The position numbers and the translations under genes were made by a program. From the NCBI GenBank assembly GCA_048013815.1, contig CM106586.1, positions 3,100,001 through 3,164,000 of the forward strand: a DNA stretch of 64,000 nt, read 5' to 3'. The stretch comes from Setoptus koraiensis (lineage: Eukaryota; Arthropoda). Below, piece after piece: positions 60,501 through 64,000 of the stretch (its first letter is position 1; each line of letters begins with the position of its first letter). The notes below the pieces were generated by a model that saw nothing but the letters and a program-made list of their open reading frames with translations, did not search any database and had not been told where the DNA came from.

Positions 60501-63500
60501 AGACTTGATTTATTGGTGTGATCTCACCACCAAGTACGTGTTTCAAACTGCAGTTTCTACTCCGGACAATGTACCAATTTTTAGACCCTCAAAATTCGCT
60601 CAACTAGTTTATCTCGATCGAATGAGATACGCTTCAGATAGATTAACAGTTAATAATCTCTACAAGGAAGTCTTTGGTCACACTATACCACCTACACCGC
60701 CCATAGATATCAAAGTCGGAGATACTTCTTTAATTTTCGGTCGCGCATTTTTGAGGCGAGTCACCAAGCTCCCTCCACAGCTCTCAGAGTTAGCAATCCT
60801 CAAATTCCAAATGCCATACATTGAATCTATTGCTAAAGCAATCGAAATGGGAAAAATGCCTATCATCGTTGGGGAACGCGGTATCGGAAAGCGTTCCATG
60901 GCGAAAATTGTCGCGGGGCTAGCCGGCTATGAACTAAATATAATCAGTGCAAACTCCGAAATGGACGTTGTTGAATTACTCGGATCTTTTGAACAGAGAA
61001 ACATACAGCGAAAAGTCTCCTGTATTGTAGACGAAATACGTCAACTAGTCTACGATTACATCAACTCATACTCTGACAACAGCTCTGCCAGACTATTCAC
61101 CCAGATATTCAGTCATTGTTGGTCATTAAATTATTCAACAAGTATCAAGGAGCCCCAGTTAAGCAAAAGTGATCTTGAACAAGCTTCAGCAATCAAATTA
61201 GATATTCTGAAGGAACTTATGAGCATTATTTCAGCCGAACAGATGCCGGAAGTGGTTAGATCGAATCTAGACCGATTGAAATCATTGGTAGAGAAGCTTG
61301 TTCAAGTTTCCTCTAAAACCTGCCAATCGATTTCTTGCATTGGTGATTTTGAATGGATCGATTCTATACTAGTTAAATCTATCAAAAAAGGATCATGGTT
61401 AATGATTGAAAATGCTAATATTCTTGATTCATCTACTTTAGATAGATTGAACTCGCTCATGGAGATTAACGGCTCGCTCATCCTGAACGAAAAAGGTGCG
61501 AACTCGGATGGTCAAATCGAGTGCATTCAACCGCATCCCAACTTTCGACTTATTCTCACCATGGATCCAGCTCATGGCGAACTATCTAGAGCCATGCGTA
61601 ACCGTGCGGTTGAAATCTATGTTGAGCCAGTATACTATTTCGAAGACTTTTATCGTCTTCTTAGCAAAAATGGAATTTCACCCGTTCTGAATAGGACTTG
61701 TTTACCTACAGCTATCCGAGAAACTTGTGTGAAAATTGATCAGACTCTACTTGGTGGAGATTCTGACTGTCAGCACTTGACTAAATTCATATTACAATTT
61801 GGCGACTCTTTAGCTCAACACATATGTCAGCGGATTCCGGTTGATATCGCTCTTGGCATACTACTTCACAGATACTATTCACGTCATGGGCTTTTGCCTG
61901 ATAACTGCGAAAATCATGACATCCTCAACCAAGTTGAAGAAGCTATGGCAAAAGCTACGAAGGAAGTCTGTGTCAAAGTTGATGATCTATATAAATATAA
62001 AAACAAATGGATCGATTTCAACTACGACCTTGCTAAATATATAGGCAGTGATGCAGTACCTACTAATATCTTCAGAGATGCCAGACTGCTTGACTACTCT
62101 TATATTCATTTAGTCACCAGTGATATTATTGAGGAAGACGAGCATTTGAATTATGGCGATTTGGTCGGTCTATCAGCCGCAATAAAAATATTCATGGAAC
62201 AATCCTCATTTGATGACTTGGATGCCCGGTTCGAATACTTGAGGAATATAGGCATTCCTGAAGTTGACACAGTAATCGCATCTCACAATCGTATCTATGA
62301 AAGTTTTGTGCCTTTGTTGAAAGCAACTGCTATCAACTGGAGTCTACCTTTCGCAGCCAGCGAAATGTACATTGATCCTCGTCTTTGCTCCGAGGTTCAC
62401 CAAATTTTAATGTCCAGTAACATGGCTGAAATGATGGAACTTGAAAAATCTCACAACTGCTGGCTCATATCAAATCATTGGTTGATGCTTAGTTTACTAT
62501 TAGAATTTATAGTTGTTGAATCAGCGAAGCAAACTCTTCACCAAAGTTTGCTGAACATTTCGGATATGTATAAAAAAGGTGAAGTTGATAAGCGCGACAT
62601 GTTACGTCCGGAAATTGTGCAAACAATCTCAGGTATCTATCATTTCCTGCGAAACACTATCATCAGAAATGTCATCAATAGATATTACGACAACCAAATG
62701 GCCCCGAAAATGATGCACAGACTCTTCTGGATAAGTTACTTGTTGTGCAAGTTCACGAAGCATCATTCTAAAGCGGAATTAGTAGCTATATGTAACCAGC
62801 TACCCATGTTGTGGGCATTATCCTACCAAAAAATCATTCTACCTATCATAAGAGACTGCCAGATCCATGAAACTTTTTCCGGTTTATACAGCATCTGTGA
62901 ACAGCTCGGTCTTGATGCCTCGATGATCGAACCTATCGATAAGAAATTATTACGGGTTGCCTTTAATAGATTTGCAGCATCTTATTCCGGACAAATCGAT
63001 GAGCTTCAACGCGAGACTTCCAGATTCTACAATCAGCTTTTGCTCGATTCCACCAATCGTTCGTTCTCGTGGTCAAGTTCGGAATACCTGGATTCCATCT
63101 ACGCACAAAATGCCAAGATAGCGGAATTGCAATTCCTACCTGCATTTCACCCCGAAGACACTAAAAACTTTTGTGATGTATTGAAGAGCTCGGAAAATGT
63201 TCTCAAGTCACTCAAAGACACATACAAATCTATTTTAGAGGACCAGAAGAAGGATGGTTCCTCAGTTTTATCCTTTTCCCATTATGAGCAGAGAAGATCA
63301 CTGTCCGAGACAAAATTTGCACCCTTGTGGCAAATTCATTATATCCATCGACATGGTTGCGTCGCGTTAATTGAAGAGGATTTTGAAGACTACTTGCACG
63401 TGTTAGATAATATTATATTAGCCGTTAAAGGTCTCTACGTCAGTCCTATATATCATGCCAATATACTTAAATTTGACATCTATATGAGTCGAGATGATAG

Positions 63501-64000
63501 CGAAGACATGCAAGTAGCAAATGAAATGAGTGTTGTCAGTGCCTTCATATTGAATCATCTTCAGGAACTTGTAGTGTTCGATGCTCAAGTGAGACATTGG
63601 TTGGAATCCGTTAAAAGTGCCGAATTTTTGATGTCCGCTCCGTTAGTGCCTGAGTATTCTCCCATTCTATCAATATTGTGCGCTAGAAACTTGAATCTCA
63701 AGTACTTGAAATTCTCATCGGACGTTCAGATCACGTCACATCTTCGATTATTGAACGAACATCTATTCGGAAAATATTGGTCAATCATTAGTGAGGATAG
63801 TGACATCATTGACCTGAAACTCGCCAACAGGTGGATAATCTCTTACGAACAACAGAAGTCCACAGAAAGCATATCATTCGATTCGGACTATCCAACAGAT
63901 CACATTTTCAAGTCGTTCATAAATTCTCAAATGGAAACTTCTATTCATTTCTTCAAACATTTGGATCTCTTAAACAAGAAAAACTCTGATGCTGCCAAAG
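54515..64000 (+). CDS. MDN1: Midasin (Mdn1/Rea1) AAA ATPase, N-terminal half
   Basis: Dynein-related ATPase that strips assembly factors from pre-60S ribosomes in the nucleus. Exon 1 is 54515-54658 (48 codons, Ser/Ala-rich); after a 98-base GT-AG intron, exon 2 opens at 54757 and stays open to the window end (3081 codons), so 3129 residues of an expected ~5000 are visible. Walker A loops: GPVGSGKT (residue ~384), GETGVGKTT (~709), GQTSVGKTS (~1119), GPTGCGKTT (~1416), GDPGVGKTS (~1768) and GERGIGKRS (~2087). Walker B partners include VFEDID, WILLDEVNLAEAE, WIILDELNLAP, FLIDEISLADD, WIMLDEMNLAS and, in AAA6, WLMIENAN. ELLGSFEQ in AAA6 is a family signature. The helical linker follows; the D/E-rich region and MIDAS domain lie beyond the window. 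AAA6 has Arg where Walker A normally has Ser/Thr after Lys. Confidence 0.97.

Overview
The window is animal nuclear DNA, most probably from an arthropod. The genes are metazoan: an NFAT5-type transcription factor, aromatic L-amino-acid decarboxylase, GTP cyclohydrolase I, glutamate dehydrogenase, TMEM184, PP2C, a CENP-C-type cupin protein and midasin. Split genes have GT-AG introns with GTAAGT-type donors, many only 50-150 bases long. Coding sequence is rich in CAA/CAG low-complexity tracts, and several genes are intronless. A small chelicerate such as an acariform mite would fit, but that is a guess; nothing here fixes the species. There are no operons, CRISPR arrays or prokaryotic signals.

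Layout. 0-8.4 kb is gene-dense: the 5' end of an unknown gene (minus), a secreted Gln-rich protein with 168-bp internal repeats (minus), a short CENP-C-like cupin protein (minus), a basic disordered protein (plus) and TMEM184 (minus). 11.2-12.5 kb holds a single-exon PP2C phosphatase. 13.2-17.4 kb holds a nine-exon DOPA/5-HTP decarboxylase whose exons close in frame to 534 residues. It is followed on the same strand by GTP cyclohydrolase I (20.1-21.3 kb), whose last residues fall in a 500-N gap. Next comes about 10 kb of repeat-rich sequence with no recognisable gene, then a large NFAT gene (31.8-36.1 kb) with about 2.4 kb of polyQ and LDPQAALQLV repeats. Three-exon mitochondrial glutamate dehydrogenase (37.3-39.6 kb) and a small secreted Gly/Ser/Tyr-rich protein (minus, 40.2-40.6 kb) follow. 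40.6-53.5 kb is a second gene-poor stretch with many 8-16-bp tandem arrays and a recent-looking 1.9-kb inverted duplication. The right end is the start of midasin (MDN1): a 48-codon first exon, then one exon open for more than 9.2 kb past the window edge, covering all six AAA modules and part of the linker.

How the genes relate. The clearest functional grouping is decarboxylase plus GTP cyclohydrolase I, 2.75 kb apart in tandem. The second makes the pterin cofactor of tyrosine and tryptophan hydroxylases; the first decarboxylates the products of those hydroxylases. The other neighbours look functionally unrelated. Two genes, the secreted repeat protein and NFAT, have clearly grown by in-frame tandem repeat expansion, and the non-coding DNA shows the same tendency at small scale.
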